Source: an uncultured Alistipes sp.
GTDB taxonomy: Bacteria; Bacteroidota; Bacteroidia; Bacteroidales; Rikenellaceae
Length of the DNA: 64,000 nt
Direction of reading: 5' to 3'
Assembly: GCA_944321955.1 (NCBI GenBank)
Contig: CALUNG010000001.1
Coordinates: 62,001-126,000 of the forward strand
Shown here one piece after another: positions 54,401 to 64,000 of this stretch. Within the stretch, counting starts at the first letter, position 1. Each line of letters begins with the position of its first letter. The translations under genes were made by a program, and so were the position numbers. The notes beneath the pieces were generated by a model. It was not told the origin of the DNA and made no database searches. It saw only the letters and a program-made list of their open reading frames with translations.

Positions 54401-55144
54401 TCAGATTGTCGGGTATTGCCTTGCTATGTATGTCTGGAATGCCTCCTTGTAGTTTTCTCCTATGGGCACGTACTCGTTGTTGTTGAGGAAAATCCTTCCG
54501 CGGGCATATCCCGTGACGCATTTCAGGTTTACGATGTAGGAGCGGTGCACCCTCATGAATGAATCAGAAGGCAACGTAGTCTCCATGTTCTTTATGCGGA
54601 ACAGGGTCATGATAGTCGAGCCGTCGGCGAGGTGCAGACGGACGTACTCGCCGTTGCTTTCGATGTATATGATTTCGCTTATCCTGATCAGCGAGACCTT
54701 GTGGTCGGCGCGTATCGAAATGTGTTCGCGATCGTTTCCTGCCGGCTCGGCTTCGCTGTCCGATGGTATCCCCGTCCGGTTGTTGATCAGCTCGTAGAGC
54801 GAATAGGCCTTGTTTGCCGAACGGCTGAAGTCGGCAAAGCTGAATGGCTTGAGCAGATAGTCTATTGCGTCGAGCTTGAAACCTTCGATGGCATACTCGG
54901 AGTATGCCGTGGTGAAGATCACCATGGGCCGTTGCGTCAGCGAACGGACGAAGTCGGTACCCGTAAGGTCCGGCATGTTTATGTCGACGAATATCAGATC
55001 CGTCTTCTCGGTGGCGAGATAGTGTTGCGCGTCGATTGCACTCGAGAATTCGCCTGTAAGATCCAGAAAGGGTATTTTCGATATGTATCCCCGTATCTGC
55101 ATGAGCGCCAGCGGCTCGTCGTCGATAGTTATGCACTTGATCAT
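54401..55144 (-). CDS. LytTR-family response regulator
   Basis: 247 residues. Receiver domain 1-120: CITIDDEPLAL, phospho-acceptor Asp in LIFVDINMPDLTG, TTAYSEYAIEGF and the Lys in LLKPFSF. DNA-binding LytTR domain about 140-245: ISIRADHKVSLIRISEIIYI, ESNGEYVRLHL, FMRVHRSYIVNLKCV and IPIGENYKEAF (here VPIGENYKE). Its ATG overlaps the stop of the kinase gene (ATGA), so both are made together. The targets are not visible. Confidence 0.93.
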   Translation of the reverse strand: MIKCITIDDEPLALMQIRGYISKIPFLDLTGEFSSAIDAQHYLATEKTDLIFVDINMPDLTGTDFVRSLTQRPMVIFTTAYSEYAIEGFKLDAIDYLLKPFSFADFSRSANKAYSLYELINNRTGIPSDSEAEPAGNDREHISIRADHKVSLIRISEIIYIESNGEYVRLHLADGSTIMTLFRIKNMETTLPSDSFMRVHRSYIVNLKCVTGYARGRIFLNNNEYVPIGENYKEAFQTYIARQYPTI

Positions 55145-56211
55145 TTTGCGATCGGGATTGTAAGGTTTATACTGTATTGTTTCGGGTCGGAGTCGTCGAT
55201 GACGAGTCTGTACTCCTTGCCGTATATCAGGTCGAGCCGTTTCGTGACGTTGTCGAGGCCGATACCGGCCTTGTCGCTCTTTTTCGACGGGTTGCGCGAA
55301 TTTACGACCGAACAGTGTACGTTTTTCGCGTCGCAGGTGACGTCTATGCGAATGAACGATCTGGTGTTGTAGCTTATGCCGTGCTTGAATGCGTTCTCGA
55401 CGAAGACGATGAACAGCAGCGGCGGGATGAAGATGTGCGAGGTGTTCGATTTGGGGTAGTTGAACTCGATATCGACGTTGCCCGTATACCTTATTCGCAT
55501 CAGGTTGATGTAGTTCGATACGAACTGCAGCTCGTTCTGCAGTGAAATGCTCTGCGAACCGGAGTCGTAGAGCACGTATCGCATCATCTTCGACAGCTCG
55601 ATGACGCTCTCCTTTGCACATTCGGTGTCGATGTCGATGAGGGCGTGTATGTTGTTGAGCGTGTTCATGAAGAAGTGGGGGTTGATCTGGTATTTCAGAT
55701 AATCCATTTCGGCCTGAAGGTTCTGGCGTTTCATCACTTCGATCTTCCGTTCGTCGGACATGGACTTGAATATCATTTTCACGCCGTCGTTCGTGCCTAT
55801 CATGAACAGCCCCAGCAACATGTTCCAGTACCATTGCAGGTCGGTAAGCGAAGCGTGGCGGCGCTGTATGTATTCGGAGACATCCAGCGCGAACAGTTTG
55901 CCTTCGATGAACCGTTCGTAGAGATCGACGCCGGCAAATATGACGGCCAGCAGTACTATGTTGGCGAATATGTACCACAGATACCGGCGCTTGAGCAGCA
56001 GCATCGGCGCAAGCAGTATGTTGTGGATGAGAAATATGATGAAGTACGGGGCTATCTTGCACCATGCGATTATGATTCCGTCGAGATTGACATGTTCTTC
56101 GGCCATCAGTTTCGAGTTGAGGATCGGCACGAGGAACACGACGGTCCACACCATCGCATAGAGGATGTTTTCGGTAATGATCTGTTTCTTGTCGAGTTTA
56201 GCGGCGGCCAT
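55141..56211 (-). CDS. LytS/YehU-type sensor histidine kinase
   Basis: 356 residues. The N-terminal half has four membrane helices (ILYAMVWTVVFLVPIL, APYFIIFLIHNILLAPMLLL, YIFANIVLLAVIFAGV, WNMLLGLFMIGTN) and no large sensor domain. The His_kinase domain has the phospho-accepting His in YQINPHFFMNTLNNIH, the N-box IVFVENAFKHGI and the G-box DKAGIGLDNVTKRL. It signals to the LytTR regulator encoded next. It lies about 50 bases after the acyl-CoA ligase gene on the same strand, which suggests a link to membrane lipid status; that is inference. Confidence 0.92.
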   Translation of the reverse strand: MAAAKLDKKQIITENILYAMVWTVVFLVPILNSKLMAEEHVNLDGIIIAWCKIAPYFIIFLIHNILLAPMLLLKRRYLWYIFANIVLLAVIFAGVDLYERFIEGKLFALDVSEYIQRRHASLTDLQWYWNMLLGLFMIGTNDGVKMIFKSMSDERKIEVMKRQNLQAEMDYLKYQINPHFFMNTLNNIHALIDIDTECAKESVIELSKMMRYVLYDSGSQSISLQNELQFVSNYINLMRIRYTGNVDIEFNYPKSNTSHIFIPPLLFIVFVENAFKHGISYNTRSFIRIDVTCDAKNVHCSVVNSRNPSKKSDKAGIGLDNVTKRLDLIYGKEYRLVIDDSDPKQYSINLTIPIAK

Positions 56212-56230
56212 GTCGTCACTGTTTCAAGAT

Positions 56231-56258
56231 CGAGGGAGGCGTTTTTGCGCCTCCCTCG
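56231..56258 (-). repeat. Perfect 11-bp stem-loop between acyl-CoA ligase and kinase genes
   Basis: CGAGGGAGGCG/CGCCTCCCTCG with a 6-base loop. No T-run follows on the minus strand, so it may be an RNA-stabilising or partial-termination element rather than a full terminator. Confidence 0.65.
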
Positions 56259-56264
56259 CCGGTT

Positions 56265-57959
56265 TTACAATTTGAGGAGCGATACGTCGTAGAGGTAGCG
56301 CTTGATGCTTCGCTTCGGGGTCTTTTCGAACTCGGTCGGGTAGATCGTTATGTTCGAGACCTGTTCGTATGAAGCCAGCAGCGGATTGAGCTGCTTGAGG
56401 TTTTCGGCCATGATGGCCGGCAGCTGCGACTTGTCGACGCCCTCCTTTTCGGCCTGTTCGTAGTCGGGAACCACCAGAGCATGCAGCTTGCCGTTGTTCT
56501 CGATGATGAGCGATTCGAGTACGAGATACATGTTGTTGAGTTTGTCCTCGATCTCCTCGGGGTAGATGTTCTGTCCGCTGCCCGTGAGGATCATCGTTTT
56601 CGAGCGGCCGCGGATGTATATCGTACCGTCGGGGTCCATCGTACCCATGTCGCCGGTATGGAGCCAGCCGTCGGGCTGGAGTACGGCCTTGGTGTCGGCT
56701 TCGTTCTTGTAGTATCCGAGCATGACGTTCTCGCCGCGTACCAGGATCTCGCCGGCGACGTTCTGCGGATCTGGCGAGTCGATACGGGCCTCGAGATATC
56801 CCTTGATGTATTTTCCGCACGAACCTGGCTTGAACTCATGGTCGGGTGCGAAACTGATCAACGGGGCGCATTCGGTCATGCCGTATCCGATGGTTATCGG
56901 GAAGTTGATCTTCATGAGGAATGATTCGGTCTCGTTGTTCATGGGAGCTCCGCCGACTATGAACAGCTTGACGTTTCCGCCGAAGGCGTTCATCAGTTTG
57001 GTTCGTATCGATGAATATATTGCCGTATTGAGCAACGGAATCTTCATGGCGATGCTTACGGGGCCCTTTTCGAGAGCCGGGAGCACCTGTTTGCGGTATA
57101 CCTTTTCAAGTATCAGCGGCACGCAGCAGACGATTGTCGGTTTGACGAACTGCATCGCCTCGATCAATATCTTTGGCGAAGGAATTTTGCCGAGGAGTGT
57201 TATGTGTCCGCCGGCGGCCAGCGGTGTCAGGAAGTCGAAGGCACATCCGTAAGCGTGTGCCAGCGGCAGGAACGAGAGTGTACGTACTCCCTTGCCGAAG
57301 TAGAGTTCGCCGTTTCGGTTCACGGCGCTCATTGCGAACTCGACGTTTGCCGTAAGGTTGTTGACCGTCAGCATTACGCCTTTCGAGTGTCCGGTCGTAC
57401 CCGAGGTATAGTTGAGCAGAATAACCTGATCGTTAGGTATGTCGGCATACTTGATGTCGGTGATTCTGAATCCGTTGGGGTATTTTGCCCGGTAGTTCTT
57501 CGTGATGTTCTCGACGAAACGTCCCAATACTTTCCCTTCGCGTTCGAAGATCACGTGGAAGTCGGTCAGCGAGAAGACGGCCTCGATATGCGGAATCTGG
57601 TCCTCTTCGATAACATCCCAATATGTGTCGCCGAGAAACAGCAGGCGGCTTTCGGAATGGTTTATTATGTGGATTATGTCGTTGGGGTTGAAATCCTGCA
57701 GTATCGGAACGATACAGGCGCCGTATGTGATCGTGGCGATATAAGTAAGGCACCAGCGCGGATTGTTTCGGCCTATGAGGGCGATCTTGTCGCCTCTCTT
57801 GATATGAGCCTTCTTGAACAGCAGATGTATTTTGGCTATTTCCTTCGCCATCTCGTAGTACGAGAATGTTTCGTTCTTGAAATAGTCGGTAAGAGCAGAC
57901 ATCTCGCGGTTTTCGCGGAAGCTGTTCTCGTACATTTTTATAAGGTTTGCCTTGAGCAT
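56265..57959 (-). CDS. AMP-binding long-chain acyl-CoA (or acyl-ACP) ligase
   Basis: 564 residues, ANL superfamily. P-loop LLNYTSGTTGHSKGVMLTVN, A5-type GYGMTECAPLIS, the Asp of A7 in WLHTGDMGTMDPDGTIYIRG and the hinge RSKTMILTGSGQNIYPEEIE. The C-terminal Lys in FEKTPKRSIKRYLY completes adenylate chemistry. It activates fatty acids for phospholipid synthesis or degradation; the acceptor (CoA or ACP) is not decided. It lies 49 bases after plsY on the same strand, so acyl activation and phospholipid assembly are co-expressed. Confidence 0.9.
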   Translation of the reverse strand: MLKANLIKMYENSFRENREMSALTDYFKNETFSYYEMAKEIAKIHLLFKKAHIKRGDKIALIGRNNPRWCLTYIATITYGACIVPILQDFNPNDIIHIINHSESRLLFLGDTYWDVIEEDQIPHIEAVFSLTDFHVIFEREGKVLGRFVENITKNYRAKYPNGFRITDIKYADIPNDQVILLNYTSGTTGHSKGVMLTVNNLTANVEFAMSAVNRNGELYFGKGVRTLSFLPLAHAYGCAFDFLTPLAAGGHITLLGKIPSPKILIEAMQFVKPTIVCCVPLILEKVYRKQVLPALEKGPVSIAMKIPLLNTAIYSSIRTKLMNAFGGNVKLFIVGGAPMNNETESFLMKINFPITIGYGMTECAPLISFAPDHEFKPGSCGKYIKGYLEARIDSPDPQNVAGEILVRGENVMLGYYKNEADTKAVLQPDGWLHTGDMGTMDPDGTIYIRGRSKTMILTGSGQNIYPEEIEDKLNNMYLVLESLIIENNGKLHALVVPDYEQAEKEGVDKSQLPAIMAENLKQLNPLLASYEQVSNITIYPTEFEKTPKRSIKRYLYDVSLLKL

Positions 57960-58008
57960 AGTTGTTTATGTTATGGGCCACGACGGGTGGGGTACCCGTC
58001 TGAACCGG

Positions 58009-58701
58009 TTATTTCGTGGTTTTGTCGTCTCCGGATTTCCTGCGTGGTTTCCAGAGATATATTTTCGATTCGGTGCCGTTTTTCAGACGTTCGATATTCT
58101 TACGGTGAGTCCACAGCAGCAACAGTGCCACAACGATCGAAAATATGATAAAGGAGACGGACGTGTCGCCGAAACGCTTGTATGCGCTGCCCGAGAATAT
58201 TCCCACGAGTATCGGGAAACAGCATCCGGCGGTCATCGAGGCGAGCGACACGTAGTGCGATACCATGAAGACGATGAACCATATACCGAAGCAGAGCAGT
58301 GTAATTTCGGGGTTTATTCCTGTGACGGCGCCGACGAGCGTTGCCACGCCCTTGCCGCCCTTGAAGTTTGCGAATACGGGGAAGATGTGTCCGAGGACGA
58401 CGGCGGCCGTGGCAATTATCTTGAGGTTGATGAGCCATGCCTGCGAGATGTTTTCGTCGTATTTCATGAGCGAGATGATCGTCACGGCGACGAAACCCTT
58501 GATGAAGTCTATTGCGAATACTGGCAGGGCGGCTCTTTTGCCGAGGACTCGGAGCATGTTGGTGGTTCCGGCGTTTTTGCTGCCGTGTTCACGGATGTCT
58601 ATGCCGTAATAACGTTTACCGATCCATACGGCACTGGGTATGGAGCCGAGCAGATAGGCGATAATGATCATCGTTACCGCACAATAATATGTAATAATCA
58701 T
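58009..58701 (-). CDS. plsY: Acyl-phosphate--glycerol-3-phosphate acyltransferase
   Basis: 230 residues, about seven membrane helices. Motif 1 AYLLGSIPSAVWIGK, motif GSKNAGTTNMLRVLGKRAAL, then VLGHIFPVFANFKGGKGVATL with the phosphate-binding KGGKGVAT loop. It acylates glycerol-3-phosphate at position 1 from acyl-phosphate made by PlsX (elsewhere). The start at 58701 (MIITYYC) is preferred; Met 11 at 58671 is an alternative closer to other PlsY proteins. A consensus promoter lies about 115 bases upstream. Confidence 0.95.
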   Translation of the reverse strand: MIITYYCAVTMIIIAYLLGSIPSAVWIGKRYYGIDIREHGSKNAGTTNMLRVLGKRAALPVFAIDFIKGFVAVTIISLMKYDENISQAWLINLKIIATAAVVLGHIFPVFANFKGGKGVATLVGAVTGINPEITLLCFGIWFIVFMVSHYVSLASMTAGCCFPILVGIFSGSAYKRFGDTSVSFIIFSIVVALLLLWTHRKNIERLKNGTESKIYLWKPRRKSGDDKTTK

Positions 58702-58815
58702 ATGTTCAGCGTTTACTGTTTACAGTCGACCGCTCTGACGAAACCGCATCGGCCGAGACTGGTTTCCACAAGCGTCCGACGTAAAAAGCGGCATTCGTAC
58801 CGTGCAGATCTACGG

Positions 58816-58848
58816 CAAAGATAATAAAAAAATCGGCTTTGCTTCAAA
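58816..58848 (-). promoter_or_regulatory. Full-consensus promoter of the plsY operon
   Basis: On the minus strand: TTTG (58848-58845), a 21-base spacer, TATCTTTG (58823-58816). It implies a leader of about 105 bases before plsY. Confidence 0.7.
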
Positions 58849-58895
58849 AAGCTAAAAAAAGTGGGCTGACCGGGGGATGATTTGACGGATTGTAT

Positions 58896-58903
58896 TATCT
58901 TTG
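58896..58903 (+). promoter_or_regulatory. -7 promoter element of the yitT-miaB run
   Basis: TATCTTTG, an exact TAnnTTTG match, 33 bases before the ATG at 58937. No -33 TTTG at 19-21 bases. Confidence 0.5.
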
Positions 58904-58936
58904 TAACCTGATACAGATTTTAATAATTATAGGTGT

Positions 58937-59929
58937 ATGCAACTCAGAAAGATATTTGAACCCGTATTTTCGTTTCGCTGGTGGATGTCGTGGATATCCA
59001 TTTTTTGTGGATGTGCCATCATGGCTGCAGGATTTGTCTTCTTCATCAACCCCTACAACATCGTTCCCGGCGGAGTCTACGGAGCAAGTATCGTGCTGCA
59101 CAATCTGTTTCCGTCGATACAGGTCGGAACGTTCGGTTACATGCTCGACGGTCCGCTGATGGTCCTGGCTGTTCTCCTTTTCGGCAAGGGCTTCGGCGCA
59201 CGCACCATCATAGCGGCGATGACCACGCCGGGTATCATGAACATCATGTCGCGGCTGGCCTATCCGACGCAGGAGGCCCTTGAGTCTCTTGATCCGTCGC
59301 AGTTGCTGGGCGGCCGCATCGATCTTTCGAACGACCTGATGCTGACGACCATCATCGGCGCCGTGCTGATAGGCATAGGCGTCGGCCTTGTGGTCCGCAA
59401 CCAGGCTACTACGGGCGGTACCGACATCGTGGCGATGATCCTGCAGAAATATGCCCACATCAATTTCTCGAAGGGCGTACTCATAGCCGATTCGATGGTA
59501 GTGCTTTCGGGACTGCTGGTCATAGGTTTCGGACTTGGCACCGGAGAAGGTGAAGGCGAGGGATGGCTGCTGTCGCTCTATTCGCTTATCGCCATCTACG
59601 TCGCTTCGCGCGTGATAGCCTATGTCATCGACGGAGCGTCGTACGACAAGCTTATCTTCATCGTGAGCGATACCCATCAGGAGGAACTGCGCCGTTACAT
59701 CACGCACGATCTGGACCGCAGCGCCACCTATATCAAGGCCCGCGGCATGTACACGGGTGAGGACAAGGAGATGATCTTCCTTGTGGTCAGCCGCAAGGAG
59801 GTGTCGCTCGTGCAGCACATGGTCAAGGATATCGATCCCAAGGCCTTCATGGTTGTAACCGACGCCTACGATACCTTCGGCGAAGGTTTCAAGCCGCTGC
59901 CCGACAAGGACGATCTGCAGGCGGCGTAG
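58937..59929 (+). CDS. YitT-family membrane protein (DUF161 with DUF2179 domain)
   Basis: 330 residues. Five or six membrane helices in residues 15-235 (SWISIFCGCAIMAAGFVFFI, PGGVYGASIVLHNLFPS, GTFGYMLDGPLMVLAVLLFG). Then a soluble DUF2179 domain (LIFIVSDTHQEELRRYITH, ATYIKARGMYTGEDKEMIFL, KDIDPKAFMVVTDAYDTFG). YitT proteins are widespread membrane proteins of unsettled function; the soluble domain resembles ACT/PII-like sensors. First gene of the plus-strand run; miaB starts about 22 bases after its stop. Confidence 0.9.
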   Translation: MQLRKIFEPVFSFRWWMSWISIFCGCAIMAAGFVFFINPYNIVPGGVYGASIVLHNLFPSIQVGTFGYMLDGPLMVLAVLLFGKGFGARTIIAAMTTPGIMNIMSRLAYPTQEALESLDPSQLLGGRIDLSNDLMLTTIIGAVLIGIGVGLVVRNQATTGGTDIVAMILQKYAHINFSKGVLIADSMVVLSGLLVIGFGLGTGEGEGEGWLLSLYSLIAIYVASRVIAYVIDGASYDKLIFIVSDTHQEELRRYITHDLDRSATYIKARGMYTGEDKEMIFLVVSRKEVSLVQHMVKDIDPKAFMVVTDAYDTFGEGFKPLPDKDDLQAA

Positions 59930-59951
59930 TTTAACGCAAAATGTTTCAGTT

Positions 59952-61307
59952 TTGGATTTGAATTTGAAAAATACGTTGCGTCCGTTGCAAGGCGACGGTC
60001 GCAAACTCTTTATCGAGACATATGGTTGCCAGATGAACGTGGGCGACAGTGAGATTGTGGTGTCGATCATGCAGGACGAGGGGTATTTCCATACCGACAG
60101 GCTCGAAGATGCCGACATCGTGCTGATCAACACCTGCTCGATACGCGACAATGCCGAGCAGCGCATCTGGGGACGTCTCAATGAGCTGCGACGCTATCGC
60201 AAGCGCAAGCCTTCGCTTATCGTAGGTGTCATAGGTTGCATGGCCGAGCGCTTGAAGGAGCAGCTCATCGAGTCGGAGTACGGGGTCGACATAGTCGCGG
60301 GCCCGGACTCGTACCGCGACCTTCCGCATCTTGTCCGCGAGGCCGAGGCCGGCGGAAAGGGCATCAACGTGATGCTTTCGCGCGAGGAGACCTACGCCGA
60401 GGTCTCGCCCGTAAGGCTCGACCGCAACGGCGTCAGCGCCTTCGTGTCGATCATGCGCGGCTGCAACAACTACTGTTCGTATTGCGTGGTTCCCTATACG
60501 CGAGGCGTCGAGCGGAGCCGCGATCCCCAAACCATACTCTCGGAAGTACGCACGTTGCTCGACAACGGCTACCGCGAGGTTACGCTGTTGGGCCAGAACG
60601 TCAATTCGTACCGATACGGTGACGTGGGCTTTCCGGAGCTCATGGGCCTTGTGGCCGATTTGTCGCCTCTGTTGAGGGTCCGGTTCGCCACGTCGCATCC
60701 CAAGGACATGAGCGACCGCCTGCTGGAGGTGATGGCTTCGCGCCCGAACATATGCCGGTGCATACATCTTCCGGCACAGTCGGGATCTACGGTCATGCTC
60801 GAGAAGATGAACCGCAAATATACTCGCGAGTGGTACCTCGATCGCATAGCGGCCATACGCCGCTACATGCCCGACTGTGCCATCACGACCGACATCATAG
60901 CCGGGTTCTGCGGCGAGACCGAGGCCGACCACGAAGCGACGCTGTCGCTGATGCGCGAGGTGGGGTACGAGTTCGCCTACATGTTCAAGTATTCGGAGCG
61001 TCCGGGGACCTTTGCGCAGCGCCACATGAAGGACGATGTCCCGGATGAAGTGAAGACGGCGCGTCTGTCGCAGATCATCGAGCTGCAGAACGAACTGTCG
61101 GCGGCGAGCAACCGTCGCGATGTCGGCCACGAGTTCGAGATACTGGTCGAGGGCGTCTCCAAGCGCAGCGATGCGCAGCTTTTCGGCCGCACGTCTCAGA
61201 ACAAGGTCGTGGTCTTCGACCGCGGCGATCACCGTATCGGCGAATACGTGAAGGTGCGGGTGACGGATTGTTCGTCGGCCACGCTTATGGGAGAGGCGAT
61301 AGAATAA
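59952..61307 (+). CDS. miaB: tRNA-2-methylthio-N6-dimethylallyladenosine synthase
   Basis: 451 residues if read from the TTG at 59952; no in-frame ATG precedes the conserved part, and TTGs at 59958 and 59964 are alternatives. The N-terminal UPF0004 domain has its three Cys (IETYGCQMN, INTCSIRDNA, IGCMAER). The radical-SAM cluster is RGCNNYCSYCVVPYTRG. The C-terminal TRAM domain contains FEILVEGVSKRSDAQLFGRT. It adds methylthio groups to i6A37 of tRNAs. A TTG start may lower translation; it is a minor oddity. Confidence 0.95.
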   Translation: MDLNLKNTLRPLQGDGRKLFIETYGCQMNVGDSEIVVSIMQDEGYFHTDRLEDADIVLINTCSIRDNAEQRIWGRLNELRRYRKRKPSLIVGVIGCMAERLKEQLIESEYGVDIVAGPDSYRDLPHLVREAEAGGKGINVMLSREETYAEVSPVRLDRNGVSAFVSIMRGCNNYCSYCVVPYTRGVERSRDPQTILSEVRTLLDNGYREVTLLGQNVNSYRYGDVGFPELMGLVADLSPLLRVRFATSHPKDMSDRLLEVMASRPNICRCIHLPAQSGSTVMLEKMNRKYTREWYLDRIAAIRRYMPDCAITTDIIAGFCGETEADHEATLSLMREVGYEFAYMFKYSERPGTFAQRHMKDDVPDEVKTARLSQIIELQNELSAASNRRDVGHEFEILVEGVSKRSDAQLFGRTSQNKVVVFDRGDHRIGEYVKVRVTDCSSATLMGEAIE

Positions 61308-61345
61308 TTTTGAATCGAAAGAATAAAAACGAAGAGATATAAAAA

Positions 61346-62446
<1,101 letters not shown>

Positions 62447-62465
62447 CATATAAAACACGGGAGTT

Positions 62466-63197
62466 ATGAAAAATCTTTGGAAGTTCGTCATCATCGGTGC
62501 CGCCATCGTATTGGCGGCTGCGGTTCTGGGTTATGCCTACACCTACAAGTACCGCTGTCAGAACACGGTAACGGTAACGGGACTCGGCGAGACGGAGTTC
62601 ACGTCTGATTTCATCGTGTGGGGCGGGTCGCTTCAGGTCGAGTCGCCAGACGCCATTACGGGCTATGCCAAGATCGAGGCCGACCGCAAGAAGGTCATGG
62701 ACTACATTACCTCGAAGGGTATCGATCCGTCGTCGGTCGTATTCCAGTTCGTCAACGTCTACAAGGAGACCGAACCGGTCTACAATGCACAGGGCAACTA
62801 TGCCGGTTCGCGGTTCAAGTGCTACAATCTGAGCCAGTCGTTCACCATCGAGTCCAAGGAGGTCGACAAGGTCGAGAACATCTCGCGCGAGATATCGTCG
62901 CTGATAGCCAAGGGGGTGTCGATCGATGCGCAGATGCCGTCATATTACTATACGGGGCTCGACAACGTGAAGCTGTCGCTCATAGAGAAGGCATCGGCCG
63001 ATGCGTTGGCGCGTGCCCGCAACATCGTTGACAATGCGGGAGCGCGTTTGGGCAAGGTTATGTCGGCGCGTCTGGGGGTATTCCAGATTACGGGTGCCAA
63101 CACCAATGAGGAGTTTTCGGCTGGAGGCTCGTTCAACACGTCTAACCGCAACAAGAAGGCACGGGTAACGATCCGTGTGGAGTACAGGGTAAAATAG
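62466..63197 (+). CDS. SIMPL (DUF541) domain protein
   Basis: 243 residues. A single N-terminal membrane helix (FVIIGAAIVLAAAVLGYAYT) anchors a SIMPL/DUF541 domain in the periplasm: VTVTGLGETEFTSDFIVWG, SQSFTIESKEVDKVENISRE, SSLIAKGVSIDAQMPSYYY and ALARARNIVDNAGARLGKVM. Such proteins are common and of unknown function, some linked to oxidative stress. It lies 19 bases after ychF and 16 before gltX, so it is co-transcribed. Confidence 0.88.
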   Translation: MKNLWKFVIIGAAIVLAAAVLGYAYTYKYRCQNTVTVTGLGETEFTSDFIVWGGSLQVESPDAITGYAKIEADRKKVMDYITSKGIDPSSVVFQFVNVYKETEPVYNAQGNYAGSRFKCYNLSQSFTIESKEVDKVENISREISSLIAKGVSIDAQMPSYYYTGLDNVKLSLIEKASADALARARNIVDNAGARLGKVMSARLGVFQITGANTNEEFSAGGSFNTSNRNKKARVTIRVEYRVK

Positions 63198-63213
63198 CAA
63201 AAAACGATAATTC

Positions 63214-64000
63214 ATGAACAGACCAGTAAGGGTGCGCTTTGCACCCAGTCCCACCGGCCCGCTGCACATAGGCGGCGTGCGCACGGCACTTTACAACTAT
63301 CTTTTCGCCCGCCACAACGGCGGCAAGATGATTCTGCGTATCGAGGATACCGATTCGCAGCGATTCGTCCCCGGAGCCGAGGAGTACATAATCGAGTCGC
63401 TCCGCTGGTGCGGTATCGAGATCGACGAGGGTGTCGGTGTAGGCGGCCCTCATGCACCGTATCGTCAGAGCGAACGTCGCGAAATATACCTGAAGTATGC
63501 CCTTCAGCTTGTCGAGAACGGCTGGGCCTATTATGCTTTCGATACTCCGGCAGAGCTCGACGCCATCCGCAAGGAGTACGAACAGCGCGGCGAAACCTTC
63601 GCCTACAACTACGCCGTGCGCGAGAAGTTGCCCACGTCGCTGTCGTTGCCGCAGGAGGAGGTACGTGCGCGTATCGACCGTGGCGACCAGTGGGTCATAC
63701 GATTCAAAATGCCGGAGAACGAGACCGTGAAGATGCACGATCTTATCCGCGGCGACGTAGAGGTCAACACCTCGACGCTCGACGACAAGGTGCTCTACAA
63801 GTCGGTCGATGCGCTTCCGACATACCACCTTGCCAATATCGTGGATGATCATCTGATGGAGATATCGCACGTGATACGCGGTGAGGAGTGGCTGCCGTCG
63901 CTGCCGCTGCACTACCTGCTTTACAGGGCTTTCGGCTGGGAGGATTCGCAACCCGAGTTTGCGCACCTGCCTCTGCTGCTGAAGCCTACGGGCGGCGGCA
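63214..64000 (+). CDS. gltX: Glutamate--tRNA ligase (partial, 3' end outside window)
   Basis: The first 262 residues of a class I synthetase. HIGH motif [20 protein letters not shown], then [20 protein letters not shown], the tRNA-binding region [14 protein letters not shown], and [20 protein letters not shown]. The KMSKS motif and anticodon domain lie beyond base 64000. GltX charges tRNA-Glu (family about 500 residues), so roughly half is visible. It starts 16 bases after the SIMPL gene. Confidence 0.95.
   Translation, partial: MNRPVRVRFAPSPTGPLHIGGVRTALYNYLFARHNGGKMILRIEDTDSQRFVPGAEEYIIESLRWCGIEIDEGVGVGGPHAPYRQSERREIYLKYALQLVENGWAYYAFDTPAELDAIRKEYEQRGETFAYNYAVREKLPTSLSLPQEEVRARIDRGDQWVIRFKMPENETVKMHDLIRGDVEVNTSTLDDKVLYKSVDALPTYHLANIVDDHLMEISHVIRGEEWLPSLPLHYLLYRAFGWEDSQPEFAHLPLLLKPTGGG

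Noticed and set aside
54401-56149. A single long minus-strand frame spanning regulator and kinase
   Set aside because: Only the last 247 codons match LytTR regulator motifs; the upstream part is the wrong frame of the kinase gene, and the ATGA overlap gives the natural start at 55144.

Overview
This 64 kb window is a chromosomal segment of a Gram-negative Bacteroidota bacterium. It most resembles an Alistipes/Rikenellaceae-type member of the Bacteroidales; the genus is an inference from protein flavour, not proven here. Supporting signs are the LpxC-FabZ fusion, the LytTR two-component pair, the PG0541-type protein behind an RND pump, a TonB/ExbBD set with TamB, many small lipoproteins, and repeated promoters of the Bacteroidota type (TAnnTTTG at -7, often with TTTG 19-21 bases upstream). 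Most of the window is ordinary housekeeping and envelope biology, densely packed and GC-rich. Two spots, near 10-12.7 kb and near 41.6-42 kb, hold structure that ordinary genes do not explain.

Layout: 1-2061 carries the end of a lipid A operon (lpxC-fabZ, lpxA cut by the window edge) on the minus strand. 2.1-5.7 kb has an orphan TonB-like protein, a small secreted protein, a two-helix membrane protein and a K+/H+ antiporter. 5.7-8.6 kb encodes a two-subunit 2-oxoacid:ferredoxin oxidoreductase, followed by a nitronate monooxygenase-like flavoprotein. 10.0-12.7 kb is a solitary phage-like cassette: a complete terminase large subunit, a small unknown protein and a divergent XRE/S24 (CI/LexA-like) repressor, with overlapping face-to-face promoters and palindromes between them. 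Two lipoproteins follow (12.7-14.6 kb), then tsaD, then a plus-strand operon tamB-exbB-exbD-tonB-DUF1573 (15.8-22.7 kb).

22.9-27.0 kb holds a DUF4377-like lipoprotein, a POT peptide transporter and a GH13 branching enzyme. 27.3-33.7 kb is a tetR-tolC-adaptor-RND-PG0541 efflux operon. 33.9-39 kb has a Na+/Ca2+ exchanger with a MazG-like protein, then glmS-engB and prs. 39-42 kb is a minus-strand unit of a LysO-type exporter split into two overlapping genes, an MBL hydrolase and an SDR. It is preceded by a roughly 330-base structured leader with a textbook promoter and a perfect 11-bp inverted repeat. rnhA-valS and asnA follow on the minus strand.

46.4-51.3 kb is lon-kdsB-kdsA-kdsD, which joins a protease gene to Kdo synthesis. 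51.5-54.3 kb holds a DUF2807 lipoprotein, a tRNA-Lys(CTT), a GH2-like protein that has lost its acid/base glutamate, and a lone HsdR-N nuclease-like domain. 54.4-58.7 kb is a minus-strand run plsY, acyl-CoA ligase, LytS-type kinase, LytTR regulator. 58.9 kb to the end is the plus-strand run yitT-miaB-ychF-SIMPL-gltX, the last gene cut by the window edge.

All functional assignments come from reading motifs and remembered family features; no database search was run.
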